Origin: Thermomonas fusca DSM 15424
GTDB lineage: Bacteria; Pseudomonadota; Gammaproteobacteria; Xanthomonadales; Xanthomonadaceae
Reading direction: 5' to 3'
Assembly: GCF_000423885.1 (NCBI RefSeq)
Contig: NZ_AUIV01000013.1
Span: forward strand, 55,349 to 119,348
Length of the DNA: 64,000 nucleotides
The notes below the pieces were generated by a model. It did not search any database, was not told the DNA's origin, and saw only the letters and a list, made by a program, of their open reading frames with translations. Below, piece by piece: positions 1-8,715 of the stretch; positions within the stretch are counted from its first letter, which is position 1; every line of letters starts with the position of its first letter. The position numbers and the translations under genes are program-made.

Positions 1-246
1 GCCGGCGATGGTCCTGGCCGCGGTGGCCGGCGGTGCGCTGACCGGCGCCGCGACAACGGTCGTGGCAGGGGTGGCCTGCGCATCGGTCGCGGCTGCCGCG
101 ACTGGCGCCTGCGGCTGCGCGGGTTGCATGCTTGCGGAGTCGGTATTGGCCGGAGTGCTGGCGTCCTGCACGAGTGCGGCGCCCGCGGGTGCGGGCCGCG
201 GCGCGTTCTGCGCAGGTGCGCTGCCGGGAAGTGCGGTGTTGTCCAT
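1..246 (-). CDS. fliO: FliO, flagellar export apparatus protein (N-terminal part, runs off the window)
   Basis: An 82-codon open frame starts at ATG 246, four bases after the fliN stop, and runs off the left edge without a stop. The visible part is almost entirely Ala, Pro, Thr, Gln and Val, with no membrane segment yet. FliO is a small bitopic protein that helps assemble the FliP/FliQ/FliR export gate at the inner membrane, and it normally follows fliN. The call rests on position in the fliLMN operon, because the recognisable transmembrane and cytoplasmic parts lie outside the window. The long Ala/Pro-rich lead-in is odd for FliO. It could instead be an unrelated low-complexity protein, though the operon position makes this less likely. 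Confidence 0.6.
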   Translation of the reverse strand, partial: MDNTALPGSAPAQNAPRPAPAGAALVQDASTPANTDSASMQPAQPQAPVAAAATDAQATPATTVVAAPVSAPPATAARTIAG

Positions 247-250
247 CGGC

Positions 251-607
251 TCAGCGCAGGCGCTTGATGCGCTCGCTGGGGCTGACCACGTCGGTCAGGC
301 GCACACCGAAGCGGTCGTTGACCACCACCACTTCGCCTTGCGCGATCAGGGTGTCGTTGACGTACACGTCCAGCGGTTCGCCGGCGGCGCGTTCCAGCTC
401 CACCACCGAGCCCTGGTTGAGCTGCAGCAGGTTGCGGATCGGGATGCGCGCATGCCCGACCACCAGCGACAGGGTCACCGGCACGTCGAGGATGACGTCT
501 AGGTTGAGGTCGTTCTTCTCGCCGGTCGCATTGGAAGTCTTGCTGGCGCTGGTGGCGGTCAACGCCTCGAACGCGGCGAGTTGGGCGGCTTCGTCGGAGG
601 ATGTCAT
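251..607 (-). CDS. fliN: FliN, flagellar motor switch protein
   Basis: A 118-aa C-ring protein that forms the lower part of the motor switch with FliM and also docks the FliH-FliI export ATPase. A variable N-terminal tail of about 30 residues is followed by the SpoA/FliN domain (residues about 35-115). Typical stretches are DVPVTLSLVVGHARIPIRNL, then VNDTLIAQGEVVVVNDRFGVRL and a C-terminal SPSERIKRL. The ATG at 607 overlaps the fliM stop by four bases (ATGA), so translation is coupled and switch-protein ratios are probably set this way. A longer upstream frame exists but would lie inside fliM. Length is normal for short-type FliN. Confidence 0.96.
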   Translation of the reverse strand: MTSSDEAAQLAAFEALTATSASKTSNATGEKNDLNLDVILDVPVTLSLVVGHARIPIRNLLQLNQGSVVELERAAGEPLDVYVNDTLIAQGEVVVVNDRFGVRLTDVVSPSERIKRLR

Positions 608-1599
608 AGCGTCGGTACCGGATTCTGGGGGGAACGGGTGGCGTGCACTTCGGTGATCTTCACCGCGTTCTTGCCGTTGTGGACGCCGAATTCGCCGGAG
701 AACAGCGGCAGGTGTTCGACGTGCACGGGGATGTCGGGCTTGAGGTCGATCGGGATCACGTCGCCGACCTTCAGCTTGCTGAGTTCGCGCAGGCTGATCT
801 GGCGGGTGGCGAGGGTGCTCTTCAGGTCCACCGCCACGTCCTGCAACTGCGCGTGCAGCGCGCTGGTCCAGCTCTCGTCCTTCTCGACGCGGTCGCTCTG
901 CACGCCGGCGTCCAGCTGCTCGCGGATCGGCTCCAGCATCGACCACGGCAGCGCCAGGTGCAGCTCGCCGCCGCCGCCCTCCAGCTCGACGTGGAAGCGG
1001 CAGACCACGATGTACTCGCGCGGGCTGATGATGTTGGCGAAGTGCGGGTTGACCTCGGAGTTCATGTACTCGAACTCAACGTTCATCACCGGCGCCCACG
1101 CCTCGGCGAAGTCGGAGAAGGTCTGCTTGAGCAGCAGCTGGATCACCCGCATCTCGGTGGGGGTGAACTCGCGGCCTTCGATGCGGGTGTGGTACTTGCC
1201 GTTGCCGCCGAAGAAGTTGTCGACCACGGTGAACACCAGGCGCGGCTCGAACATCACGATGCCGGTGCCGCGCAGCGGCTTCATCTTCACCAGGTTGATG
1301 TTGGTGGGTACCTGCAGCGAGTGCATGTATTCGCCGAAGCGGATCATGTCGATGCCGCGCACCGACAGGTCGGCGGAGCGCCGCAGCAGGTTGAACAGGC
1401 CGATCCGCCAGGTCCGCGCGAAGCGTTCGTTGATCATCTCCAGGGTCGGCAGGCGACCGCGGATGATCCGCTCCTGGGTGGCGAAATCGTAGGTCCGCGC
1501 CTCGCCGGGGACCGGCGGCGGTTCGACGTCGACCGCGCCCGAATCCACCCCGTGGAGGAGGGCGTCGATCTCGTCCTGGCTGAGCAGGTCGGTGGTCAT
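604..1599 (-). CDS. fliM: FliM, flagellar motor switch protein and CheY-P receptor
   Basis: A 331-aa C-ring protein that binds phosphorylated CheY and switches rotation. The N-terminal LLSQDEIDALLHG (residues about 5-17) is the conserved CheY-P-binding segment. It is followed by a CheC-like middle domain that contacts FliG and a C-terminal SpoA domain (from about residue 250) that pairs with FliN. Length is normal. It lies 13 bp after fliL and overlaps fliN by 4 bp, in the operon fliL-fliM-fliN-fliO. Transcription is probably driven by the sigma-54 site upstream of fliL. Confidence 0.97.
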   Translation of the reverse strand: MTTDLLSQDEIDALLHGVDSGAVDVEPPPVPGEARTYDFATQERIIRGRLPTLEMINERFARTWRIGLFNLLRRSADLSVRGIDMIRFGEYMHSLQVPTNINLVKMKPLRGTGIVMFEPRLVFTVVDNFFGGNGKYHTRIEGREFTPTEMRVIQLLLKQTFSDFAEAWAPVMNVEFEYMNSEVNPHFANIISPREYIVVCRFHVELEGGGGELHLALPWSMLEPIREQLDAGVQSDRVEKDESWTSALHAQLQDVAVDLKSTLATRQISLRELSKLKVGDVIPIDLKPDIPVHVEHLPLFSGEFGVHNGKNAVKITEVHATRSPQNPVPTL

Positions 1600-1612
1600 C
1601 GGGCTGGTCCGC

Positions 1613-2131
1613 CTACTGGATCACGATGCTGGTGAACAGCAGCGCTTCGACCTGGTTGGCCGCGTGCTGCGCCCTGAGGGTTTTCTTGACCTCCGCCAGC
1701 GCCTGCGCCTGCAGCTGTTCCTTGCCGTTGCGGCCGGTGAGCTGCTGCGAGGTCTGCTGGCCGAACAGCAGCAGCAGCTTGTTGCGGATGATCGGCGTGT
1801 GCAGCGCCACCGCCGCGGCGGTGTCCGCATCGCGGGTCTGCAGCTGCACGTCGGCCTGCAGGTAGCGCGCGCCGCCTTCGTCGGCCAGGTTGACCACGAA
1901 GGCCGGCTCCAGCGCGATGTACCGCGCCGGGCCCGAGGGCTTGGCGCTGGCCGGGGCGGAGGGCTTCAGGAACCAGAACGCCGCGCCGCCACCGGCGGCC
2001 ACGATCGCCACCAGGGTCAGGACGATGAACATCAGCTTCTTCGACTTCTTCGGCGGCGGCGCCTCGGGCGCTGCGGCACCGGGCTTGCCGGGTGGAGACT
2101 TGGCGGGTGCGGCTGACACGGATCGATCCAT
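1613..2131 (-). CDS. fliL: FliL, flagellar basal-body-associated membrane protein
   Basis: A 172-aa inner-membrane protein that surrounds the stators at the basal body and supports torque under load. A Pro/Lys-rich cytoplasmic N-terminus (about 1-32) precedes one membrane segment (about 33-55, starting LMFIVLTLVAIVAA). A periplasmic stomatin-like domain follows, with the family phrase YIALEPAFVVNL and a C-terminal LLFTSIVIQ. I chose the ATG at 2131 (MDRSVS) over an ATG 24 bp upstream, because the upstream extension gives no family-like residues. It is the first gene of fliLMNO and has a sigma-54 site about 30 bp upstream. Confidence 0.95.
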   Translation of the reverse strand: MDRSVSAAPAKSPPGKPGAAAPEAPPPKKSKKLMFIVLTLVAIVAAGGGAAFWFLKPSAPASAKPSGPARYIALEPAFVVNLADEGGARYLQADVQLQTRDADTAAAVALHTPIIRNKLLLLFGQQTSQQLTGRNGKEQLQAQALAEVKKTLRAQHAANQVEALLFTSIVIQ

Positions 2132-2157
2132 CCTTGAGCGGGCTATGCCCATCATGG

Positions 2158-2173
2158 TGCAAATCGCGTGCCG
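2158..2173 (-). promoter_or_regulatory. Sigma-54 promoter of the fliL operon
   Basis: On the minus strand the site reads CGGCACGCGATTTGCA. It matches the sigma-54 pattern TGGCAC-N5-TTGCA, with GG and GC exactly 10 bases apart. Transcription would start near 2147, giving a leader of about 15-20 nt before the fliL ATG at 2131. It lies in the only gap between fliK and fliL. Confidence 0.8.
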
Positions 2174-2263
2174 TCATTGCAATGGCAATCTCGACGCCGT
2201 GACGCCACACCCGCCCGCTGCCGCGCCAGGCGGGCGGAAAACCGCGCCAGGGTTGCCGCGCGA

Positions 2264-3457
2264 TCAGGCGTAGACGTCAAGCAGCCCGCGGGCGCGACGG
2301 AAATCCGGCGGCAGCGGCGAACCCGCTTCGTCCGGCAGGGTCAGGCCACCGGCGTGGCCGGGCTGGGGCGTGCGGTCGCCGGACTGGCGTTGGCCGCCCT
2401 GGCCCTGGCCGACACCGGCATGGGCCAGATGCAGGCCGTGCTGCCCAAGCATTTCGCGCAGCCGCGGCAGGCTGGCTTCCAGCGCCTGACGGACTTCCGG
2501 TTGGGCGCTGTGGAACTCCGCGCGCACGTTGCTGCCGTCCATCTGCAGGCGGATGTCGATGGCGCCCAGATGCTCGGGCACCACCCGGATTTCGGCCTGG
2601 CCGATGCGCTGCCCTGCCAGCCAGGCGACGTGGCCGCTGAAGCCGTCGTCATAGCCCTGGGCGGGGTCCGCCGGCTGCGACAGCATGGGCACGGCGACTG
2701 GCGCAGCGGGGGCGCCGAGCGGCTGCACCCCGGCCAGCGACTGCAGCGCGTTGAGCGGCGCGGGGGAAACCGCGGCTGCGGCCTCGATCGGAGCGCCCGC
2801 CTGTTCCGCGGCAGGCAACACGAAGCCCGGCAGCGGTGCTTCGGCAAGCGCGACCTGGTTGGCAGCCCCCTGCTGCGGCAGCGGGAGGCGCGCGGCGCGG
2901 GCGTTGGGCAAGCCGGTATCGGCTGCGGTTTTCCCCGGCAGGCCGGCGCTGGCGGAGGTAACGGTTGTGGGCGCGGACATGGCGATGTCGGCGCCGGCGC
3001 CGGCTGCCAGCCCCGGAACCGGCTGGCTGGCCGCCAGCGCGGACAACGAGCGTGTGCCGGCATCGACGGCGACCGCGGCGGCGGTGGTCACGGATGCGGG
3101 CGGGAGGGTTGGCGCCACCGGCAGCACCGGCATCTGCTGTGTTTGCGGCATCTGCGCCAGCACGCTCAGCAGCGGATCAGCGGCAGGTGCTTCTTCCTGC
3201 CGTTCGCCGGCCGCGGTGCGGGTGGCCGCTGGCACCGCGCCGGCCAGTGAAATCCCGGCTGCTTCCGGCTGCTCGCCCAGCAGCAGCGCGAACAACAGGC
3301 CGGGGTTGCCGGCCGGACCGGCAGCGGCGTCCTGCGGGGTGCCGACGGCAGCGGCCTTCGGGGCCGCCGTGCCGCTGGCGGCGGTGGTGTTCGCCGCCGG
3401 TACCACGGCTGCGGGCAGCGCGGACGGCAGCGGCAGGCTGGCGGTCTCGCCCATCAT
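2264..3457 (-). CDS. fliK: FliK, flagellar hook-length control protein
   Basis: A 397-aa secreted ruler protein that measures the hook and switches export specificity from rod/hook to filament substrates through FlhB. The first 270 or so residues are low-complexity Ala/Pro/Val/Leu sequence, typical of the FliK ruler. The folded C-terminal Flg_hook domain (about 285-375) contains IRVVPEHLGAIDIRLQMDG and VRQALEASLPRLREML. The C-terminal tail is Gly/Gln-rich. The ATG at 3457 overlaps the fliJ stop by four bases; a second Met follows immediately. It is the last gene of the fliEFGHIJK unit. Confidence 0.92.
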   Translation of the reverse strand: MMGETASLPLPSALPAAVVPAANTTAASGTAAPKAAAVGTPQDAAAGPAGNPGLLFALLLGEQPEAAGISLAGAVPAATRTAAGERQEEAPAADPLLSVLAQMPQTQQMPVLPVAPTLPPASVTTAAAVAVDAGTRSLSALAASQPVPGLAAGAGADIAMSAPTTVTSASAGLPGKTAADTGLPNARAARLPLPQQGAANQVALAEAPLPGFVLPAAEQAGAPIEAAAAVSPAPLNALQSLAGVQPLGAPAAPVAVPMLSQPADPAQGYDDGFSGHVAWLAGQRIGQAEIRVVPEHLGAIDIRLQMDGSNVRAEFHSAQPEVRQALEASLPRLREMLGQHGLHLAHAGVGQGQGGQRQSGDRTPQPGHAGGLTLPDEAGSPLPPDFRRARGLLDVYA

Positions 3458-3900
3458 GATTCGTTGCCTTCCTGCGCCACGCGGACGCGGCGCGCGCCCA
3501 GGTCGTCCAGTTCACGCTGCTCGCGGCGGTCGGCCACGCGCACTTCCTCGGCGCGATAGCTGGCGGCCAGCTGCTCCAGCACCTTGTTGTCGCGGCTCGC
3601 CAGCATCAGCCGGGCGCGCTCCACCTCGCAGTTCTGGCGCGAGCTGTCCACCACCTGCGCCTGCTGCTGCAGGGCGGTGTCGAGCTTGGCGCGGAACGCC
3701 ACGTGGTTGGCCAGCATGGCTGGCGCCAGCGTGCCGCCCGACGGCGCGACGCTGTAGGCGTCGGCGTATTCCTTCAGCGTGTCCAGGCGCTGCTGCTGCT
3801 CGGCCAGGGTCTTGTCGCGCTCGGCCAGCATCTTCGCCACCGTGTCCTGGCGCTGCTGGGTGACCCGGAGGAGGGGGTCCAGTCGTTGCGAACGGGTCAT
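3454..3900 (-). CDS. fliJ: FliJ, flagellar export chaperone/ATPase stalk
   Basis: A 148-aa cytoplasmic protein, nearly all alpha-helical and rich in Gln, Arg and Glu, as expected for the antiparallel coiled coil that inserts into the FliI hexamer and couples it to FlhA. Typical parts are SQRLDPLLRVTQQRQD at the N-terminus and a Gln/Leu heptad pattern through about residue 60. I start at ATG 3900 (MTRSQR), which overlaps the fliI stop by four bases. The open frame upstream of this start lies inside fliI. It is followed by fliK with another four-base overlap. Confidence 0.93.
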   Translation of the reverse strand: MTRSQRLDPLLRVTQQRQDTVAKMLAERDKTLAEQQQRLDTLKEYADAYSVAPSGGTLAPAMLANHVAFRAKLDTALQQQAQVVDSSRQNCEVERARLMLASRDNKVLEQLAASYRAEEVRVADRREQRELDDLGARRVRVAQEGNES

Positions 3901-5276
3901 TGAACGATCTCCGGTACGCCGTCGAGCAGACGGGCAAGGGCATTGCGGCTGGTTTCGACATCGGCCGACTCGGCGACGTCCTGGCCAAGGAACTGGAGGA
4001 TCTGCGGCCACAGCGCAAGGGCGTCATCGACCAGCGGATCGTTGCCGCGCTGGTAGGCGCCAATGGCGATCAGGTCGCGCTGGGCGTTGTAGGCGGACAT
4101 CAGCTGCTTGAGCCGGCGGATGCGGCCGCGCCATGCCGGGTCGGTGATGTCCTGCATCACGCGGCTGACCGAGACTTCCACGTCGATGGCCGGGTACAGG
4201 CCGGCGTCGGCGATCCGACGGGTCAGCACGATGTGGCCGTCGAGGATGGCGCGGGCGGCGTCGGCGATCGGCTCCTGCTGGTCGTCGCCTTCGGTCAGCA
4301 CGGTGTAGAAGGCGGTGATCGAGCCGCGGCCGTCGGCGCCGTTGCCGGCACGTTCCACCAGTGCCGGCAGGCGCGCGAACACCGACGGCGGGTAGCCGCG
4401 GGTGGTCGGCGGTTCGCCCACCGACAGGCCGATTTCGCGCTGCGCGTGGGCAAAGCGGGTCAGGGAGTCCATCAGCAACAGCACATGCAAGCCCTGGTCC
4501 CGGAACCATTCGGCGATGGCGGTGGCGCGCAGGGCGCCGTGCAGGCGCGCCAGCGGCGGCCGGTCGGCCGGGGCGGCCACCACCACCGAACGGCGCAGGC
4601 CTTCCTCGCCCAGCGTGCTCTCGACGAAATCGCGCACTTCGCGGCCGCGTTCGCCGATCAGGCCGACCACGATCACGTCGGCGGCGGTGTAGCGGGTCAT
4701 CATCCCCAGCAGCGTCGATTTGCCGACGCCGGAGCCGGCGAACAGTCCGACGCGCTGGCCGCGGCCGATCGGCAGCAGGGCGTTGATGGCGCGCACGCCC
4801 ACGTCCAGCGAGCGGGTGATCGGCTCGCGCATCAGCGGGTTGATCTGCACGCCGGCCAGTCCGACGAAATCCTCCGGGCGCAGCGGCGGGCGGCCATCTA
4901 GCGGCACCCCGTCGCTGTCGATGACGCGGCCCAGCAGGCCTTCGCCCACCGCCACTTCACCGCGCCTGGAGCCGGTGATGACGCGGGCGTTCGGCAGCAG
5001 CCCGGACAGGTCGGAGGTGGGCATCAGGAAGGCGCGGTCGCCGGCGAAGCCGACCACTTCGGCATCCACCCAGCGGCCGCCGCTGCTTTCCACGCTGCAG
5101 CGCGCGCCCAGCGGCGCTTCGCAACCGGTGGCTTCCAGGGTCAGGCCGACCGCGCGACGCAGCACGCCTTCGCGAACCATGCCCATGCCGTCGACACGCG
5201 CGGTGTCCATGCCGCGCAGCCGCATCGCCAGCCGCAGGCTGCGTGCTTCGTCCCACTGTGCGGCGGCAATGCTCAT
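3897..5276 (-). CDS. fliI: FliI, flagellum-specific export ATPase
   Basis: A 459-aa F1-beta-like ATPase that energises unloading of export substrates and forms a ring on FliJ. The Walker A motif AGSGVGKST is at about 180-188, followed by VIVVGLIGERGREVRDFVE and the Walker B region LLLMDSLTRFAHAQREI. The DExxD-like end of the catalytic core includes TVLTEGDDQQEPIADAARAI. The chosen start is ATG 5276 (MSIAAAQ); an in-frame ATG at 5315 would add 13 unlikely residues. There are 118 bp without a gene between fliH and fliI, and I see no promoter in them. Confidence 0.97.
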   Translation of the reverse strand: MSIAAAQWDEARSLRLAMRLRGMDTARVDGMGMVREGVLRRAVGLTLEATGCEAPLGARCSVESSGGRWVDAEVVGFAGDRAFLMPTSDLSGLLPNARVITGSRRGEVAVGEGLLGRVIDSDGVPLDGRPPLRPEDFVGLAGVQINPLMREPITRSLDVGVRAINALLPIGRGQRVGLFAGSGVGKSTLLGMMTRYTAADVIVVGLIGERGREVRDFVESTLGEEGLRRSVVVAAPADRPPLARLHGALRATAIAEWFRDQGLHVLLLMDSLTRFAHAQREIGLSVGEPPTTRGYPPSVFARLPALVERAGNGADGRGSITAFYTVLTEGDDQQEPIADAARAILDGHIVLTRRIADAGLYPAIDVEVSVSRVMQDITDPAWRGRIRRLKQLMSAYNAQRDLIAIGAYQRGNDPLVDDALALWPQILQFLGQDVAESADVETSRNALARLLDGVPEIVQ

Positions 5277-5394
5277 CGGCTGCGTCCCGCGAGGCTGCGC
5301 TTGGCGGCTTTCCACGAACCGCGACAGGCGTCACGGTTCTCCATGCCTATCCAGCGCTTTTTCGCAGCAAAGATCAAGGGGGCGGCAGGTCGGT

Positions 5395-5982
5395 TCATGC
5401 ACCGGCTCCGCTGACGATCCGCTGCAGGACCGCGTTGAGGCGCGTCGACAGGCTGCCGTCGATGCGCACGCTGTCGGCATGCAGGCGCAGGTCGCCACGG
5501 GCCAGGGTGGTGTCGCCGCTCAGGCGCACGCCTTCCAGCGCCAGCAGCTGCGGGGCAAGCATGGCCAGGTCATCCGGATGCAGGCGCAATTCCAGCTGGC
5601 GTTGATCGCTGCCTGCCAGTTCCAGCGCTTCGCGCACCAGCGCCTCAAGCAGTGCCGGTTCGGCGGCGTAGTCGCGGCGCAGCAGGGCGCCGGCGATGCG
5701 CACGGCGAGATCGCCCAGCGCATCGCCGACTTCCGCGTCCAGCCGCGCCAGCGGGCGGGTGAACGCATCGAGGATGCCTTCCATCTGCGCGGCGATGCGG
5801 CGCACTTCGGCCTGGCCGGCGGCGACGCCCTCGGCGTGCCCGCGAGCATAACCTTCCGCATGCGCGGCCTCTTCTATGGCCTGCACTTCCTCCACGCTGG
5901 GCATGTGCCGCACCGGCTCCTGCGGTGGGGGTGGCGGTGGCGGCGCCAGCTCCGGCGCAGCCCAGCGCACGGCATTGCTCAT
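5395..5982 (-). CDS. fliH: FliH, export-ATPase regulator/stator
   Basis: A 195-aa cytoplasmic protein that dimerises, holds FliI inactive and tethers it to FliN in the C-ring. It begins with a Pro-rich segment with a run of seven prolines (residues about 14-20). A helical Ala/Glu/Gly region around YARGHAEGVAAGQAEVRR contains the GxxxG-like repeats typical of FliH. The C-terminal domain runs from about residue 100 (AVRIAGALLRRD, LELRLHPDD). It overlaps fliG by four bases (ATGA). A V-ATPase-E-like relation is known for the family. Confidence 0.93.
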   Translation of the reverse strand: MSNAVRWAAPELAPPPPPPPQEPVRHMPSVEEVQAIEEAAHAEGYARGHAEGVAAGQAEVRRIAAQMEGILDAFTRPLARLDAEVGDALGDLAVRIAGALLRRDYAAEPALLEALVREALELAGSDQRQLELRLHPDDLAMLAPQLLALEGVRLSGDTTLARGDLRLHADSVRIDGSLSTRLNAVLQRIVSGAGA

Positions 5983-6977
5983 ACGAAGACCTCGGCCTTG
6001 GCGGCCAGCTGGATGGTGCCGTCTTCGGCCATCTTGCGGACGATGGTGAGGATTTCCTTCTGCGCGGCCTCGACCTCGGCCAGCCGCACCGGGCCGCGCG
6101 CTTCCATGTCTTCGACCAGCATTTCCGCGGCGCGCTGCGACATGTTGGAAGTGATCTTGTCCTTGACCTTGGCATCGGCGCCGCGCAGCGCCATTGCCAG
6201 GCGATCGGCCGGGACTTCGCGCAGGACCGACTGCATGGCGCGGTCGTCGATCTCGGCCAGGTTGTCGAACACGAACATGTGGTCGCGGATGCTGGCGGTC
6301 AGGGTTTCATCGACTTGCGCAATGGTGCCGAGGATGACCTCGTCCTGGCCGCCATCCATGAAGTTGAGGATGTTGGCCGCCACCTTGATGCCGCCGATGG
6401 AGGACGACTTCAGGTTCTGGTTGCCGGCGAACTGCTTGGCCATCACGTCGTTCAATTCATTGAGCGCGTGCGGCGGGATGCCGTCCAGGGTGGCGATGCG
6501 GATCAGCACGTCGGCGCGGGTGCGCTCGGGCAGGAACTTGATCGCGTCGGCGCCCTGGTCCGGGTCCAGGTGCGACAGCACGATGGCGATGATCTGCGGG
6601 TGTTCGTTGCGCACCAGATCGGCAATGGCGCGCGGCTCCATCCACTTCAACGTGTCCAGGCCGGTGGTGTTGCGGCCCAGCAGGATGCGGTCGATCAGGC
6701 TGCTGGCGCGCTCTTCGCCCAGCGCCTGCACCAGCACGCTGCGCACGTACTCGTCGGCGCCGCTGCCGATGTTGGGCTGTTCGAGGGTGTCGACGAAGTC
6801 GTCGATCACCTTCTCGACGTCCTGTCGCGACACGCCGCCGACCGAGGTCATGGCCACGCCCAGCTTCTGCACTTCCTTGGCGCCCATGTGCTTGAGCACT
6901 TCGGCGGCCTGCTGCTCGCCCAGCGACAGCAGGATGACGGCGGCGCGCTGGACGCCGGTCAGGGCGTAGTCACTCAT
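5979..6977 (-). CDS. fliG: FliG, flagellar motor switch torque protein
   Basis: A 332-aa C-ring protein sitting on the FliF MS-ring; its C-terminal charged helix meets the MotA stator. FliG_N runs about 1-105, the middle domain carries the EHPQ motif (about 125-128, within NEHPQIIAIVLSHLDPD), and the C-terminal domain contains MFVFDNLAEIDDRAMQSVLREV with the torque-helix charges. I start at MSDYALTG (ATG 6977), though an ATG at 6983 is possible. It overlaps the fliF stop by 8 bp and fliH by 4 bp. Confidence 0.97.
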   Translation of the reverse strand: MSDYALTGVQRAAVILLSLGEQQAAEVLKHMGAKEVQKLGVAMTSVGGVSRQDVEKVIDDFVDTLEQPNIGSGADEYVRSVLVQALGEERASSLIDRILLGRNTTGLDTLKWMEPRAIADLVRNEHPQIIAIVLSHLDPDQGADAIKFLPERTRADVLIRIATLDGIPPHALNELNDVMAKQFAGNQNLKSSSIGGIKVAANILNFMDGGQDEVILGTIAQVDETLTASIRDHMFVFDNLAEIDDRAMQSVLREVPADRLAMALRGADAKVKDKITSNMSQRAAEMLVEDMEARGPVRLAEVEAAQKEILTIVRKMAEDGTIQLAAKAEVFV

Positions 6978-8631
6978 CGGCATTCACCAGTTCACGCACC
7001 GCCGAGGCAACGCGCTTGGAATCGGTGGCCACGGCGTCGCGCGCCACCTGCACCTTGGCTTCGAAATCGCGCCGCTTGGCGATGCGCTCCTGGGTCAGCG
7101 CCGGCGGCAGCGGCTGGTCGTCGTGGTCGAGCATCTCGGTGATCTCCGCATCCTGCGCTTCGTGCTTGACCAGCACCTTCGGCGTGGTCAGCGCGCGAAA
7201 GGCGGGGCGCAGCACGAACCACACCACCGCCAGCACCGCCAGGCCGCCGAGCAGGGTGCGCAGCAGGTCGCGGGCCTTCGGATTTTCCCACAGCGGCGCC
7301 GGTTCGATGGCCAGTTCCGGCTGGCGCGCGAACGGCGAGTTGACCACGGTCACGGCGTCGCCACGCTGGGCGTCGAAACCGATCGCCTGCTGCACCAGCG
7401 ACTGGATGCGCTGGATTTCCTGCGCGTTGAGTGCGCGTTCTGTGGGCTTGCCGTTCTTGCCCGGCGCGCCGGCCAGGTTGTCCACCAGCACCGCGGCGGT
7501 GACCCGGCTGATCCGGCCCGGCGCCTGCCGGGTGTGGGTCAGGGTGCGGTCGATCTCGTAATTGCGCACCGAGCTGCGGGTGCCGTTGCCATTGGCCGCG
7601 GTGGTCTGCGCGGCGGTTGCCGGCGCTGCGCCGGCGGCATTGGGGGCGGGGTTGGCGGCTGCTGCGGCGGCCGGGGTGTTGGTGGCGCTGCCCGGCACGC
7701 CCTGCGGAGGGGTGGCGGCGGCCAGGTTGCCGGATTCGGACAGCTGCTCGCTGCGCACGATGGCCGGGTCCGGGCCGTACTTCTCGCTGGCCTGCTCGGT
7801 CTGGCTGAAATCCATGTCCACGCTGACTTCGGCGCGAACCCGGCCGGGGCCGGTCATCGGCTCCAGCAATTCCTGGATGCGGCGCACGAACACCGCTTCC
7901 TGGCGACGCTGGCGTTCGAACTGCTTGGCGCTGATGGCGGCGTCGCTGTCCGGATCGGGGTTGGATAGCAGGCGGCCGTACTGGTCGACCACGGTGACAT
8001 TGCTGGCCGGCAGGCCGGGGATGGACGAGGACACCAGATGCACGATGGCATCCACCTGGCCCTGCTCCAGGCTGGCGCCGCTCTGCAGCTGCAGCACCAC
8101 CGAGGCGCTGGCCGGGTCCTTGTTGCGGGTGAACGCGGACGGCTTGGGCATGGCCAAGTGCACCCGCGCCTCGCGCACCGGGCGCAGGTTGGAGATGGTG
8201 CGGGCCAGTTCGGTTTCCAGCGCATGCTGGTAGCGCGCGTTTTCCACGAACTGGCTGGTGCCGAAGCCCTGGTCGCCTTCCATCGCGGCGAACCCGCGAT
8301 CCTCGCCCGCGCCGATGCCGCCGGCGGCCAGCGCCATCCGCGCTTCGCCGATGCGGTCTTCCGGCACCGACAGCGCGCCGGTGGTCGGGTCGATCTTGAA
8401 CGGCAGCTGCGCATTGCGCAGCACGTCGCGCGCCTCGCCGGCAGTCTTGGCGTCCAGCCCCGGCAGTGGCGCGTAGGTGGGCTTCTGGGTCCAGAAGAAC
8501 AGCCACAGCCCCAGCGCGATGGCGGCCGCGGTCACGCCCAGGGTCAGCAGCTGCCGCACCATCGGGATGTCCTGCAGGCGTCCCAGGTTCTTCAGGCCTT
8601 CGGTGTTCTTGGGAAGTGCGATGGCGCTCAT
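6970..8631 (-). CDS. fliF: FliF, flagellar MS-ring protein
   Basis: A 553-aa inner-membrane ring protein on which the rotor is built. TM1 is at about 27-47 (VTAAAIALGLWLFFW). A periplasmic YscJ-like ring domain follows, with QLPFKIDPTTGALSVPEDR and LARTISNLRPVREARVHLAMP. A long Ala/Gly/Asn-rich linker lies at about 300-345. The second membrane segment is near 447-467 (LLGGLAVLAVVWFVLRP), and the C-terminal cytoplasmic tail (RVASAVRELVNADE) binds FliG. Length and layout are typical. It follows fliE after 84 bp. Confidence 0.97.
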   Translation of the reverse strand: MSAIALPKNTEGLKNLGRLQDIPMVRQLLTLGVTAAAIALGLWLFFWTQKPTYAPLPGLDAKTAGEARDVLRNAQLPFKIDPTTGALSVPEDRIGEARMALAAGGIGAGEDRGFAAMEGDQGFGTSQFVENARYQHALETELARTISNLRPVREARVHLAMPKPSAFTRNKDPASASVVLQLQSGASLEQGQVDAIVHLVSSSIPGLPASNVTVVDQYGRLLSNPDPDSDAAISAKQFERQRRQEAVFVRRIQELLEPMTGPGRVRAEVSVDMDFSQTEQASEKYGPDPAIVRSEQLSESGNLAAATPPQGVPGSATNTPAAAAAANPAPNAAGAAPATAAQTTAANGNGTRSSVRNYEIDRTLTHTRQAPGRISRVTAAVLVDNLAGAPGKNGKPTERALNAQEIQRIQSLVQQAIGFDAQRGDAVTVVNSPFARQPELAIEPAPLWENPKARDLLRTLLGGLAVLAVVWFVLRPAFRALTTPKVLVKHEAQDAEITEMLDHDDQPLPPALTQERIAKRRDFEAKVQVARDAVATDSKRVASAVRELVNADE

Positions 8632-8715
8632 GGCTGGCGGGATTCTGGCTGGAAAGGGTGGAAGGGGTGAAGCGAAAACGGCCGGGCGCGCGGCGCCGGG
8701 TGGCGGTCAGGCCTG

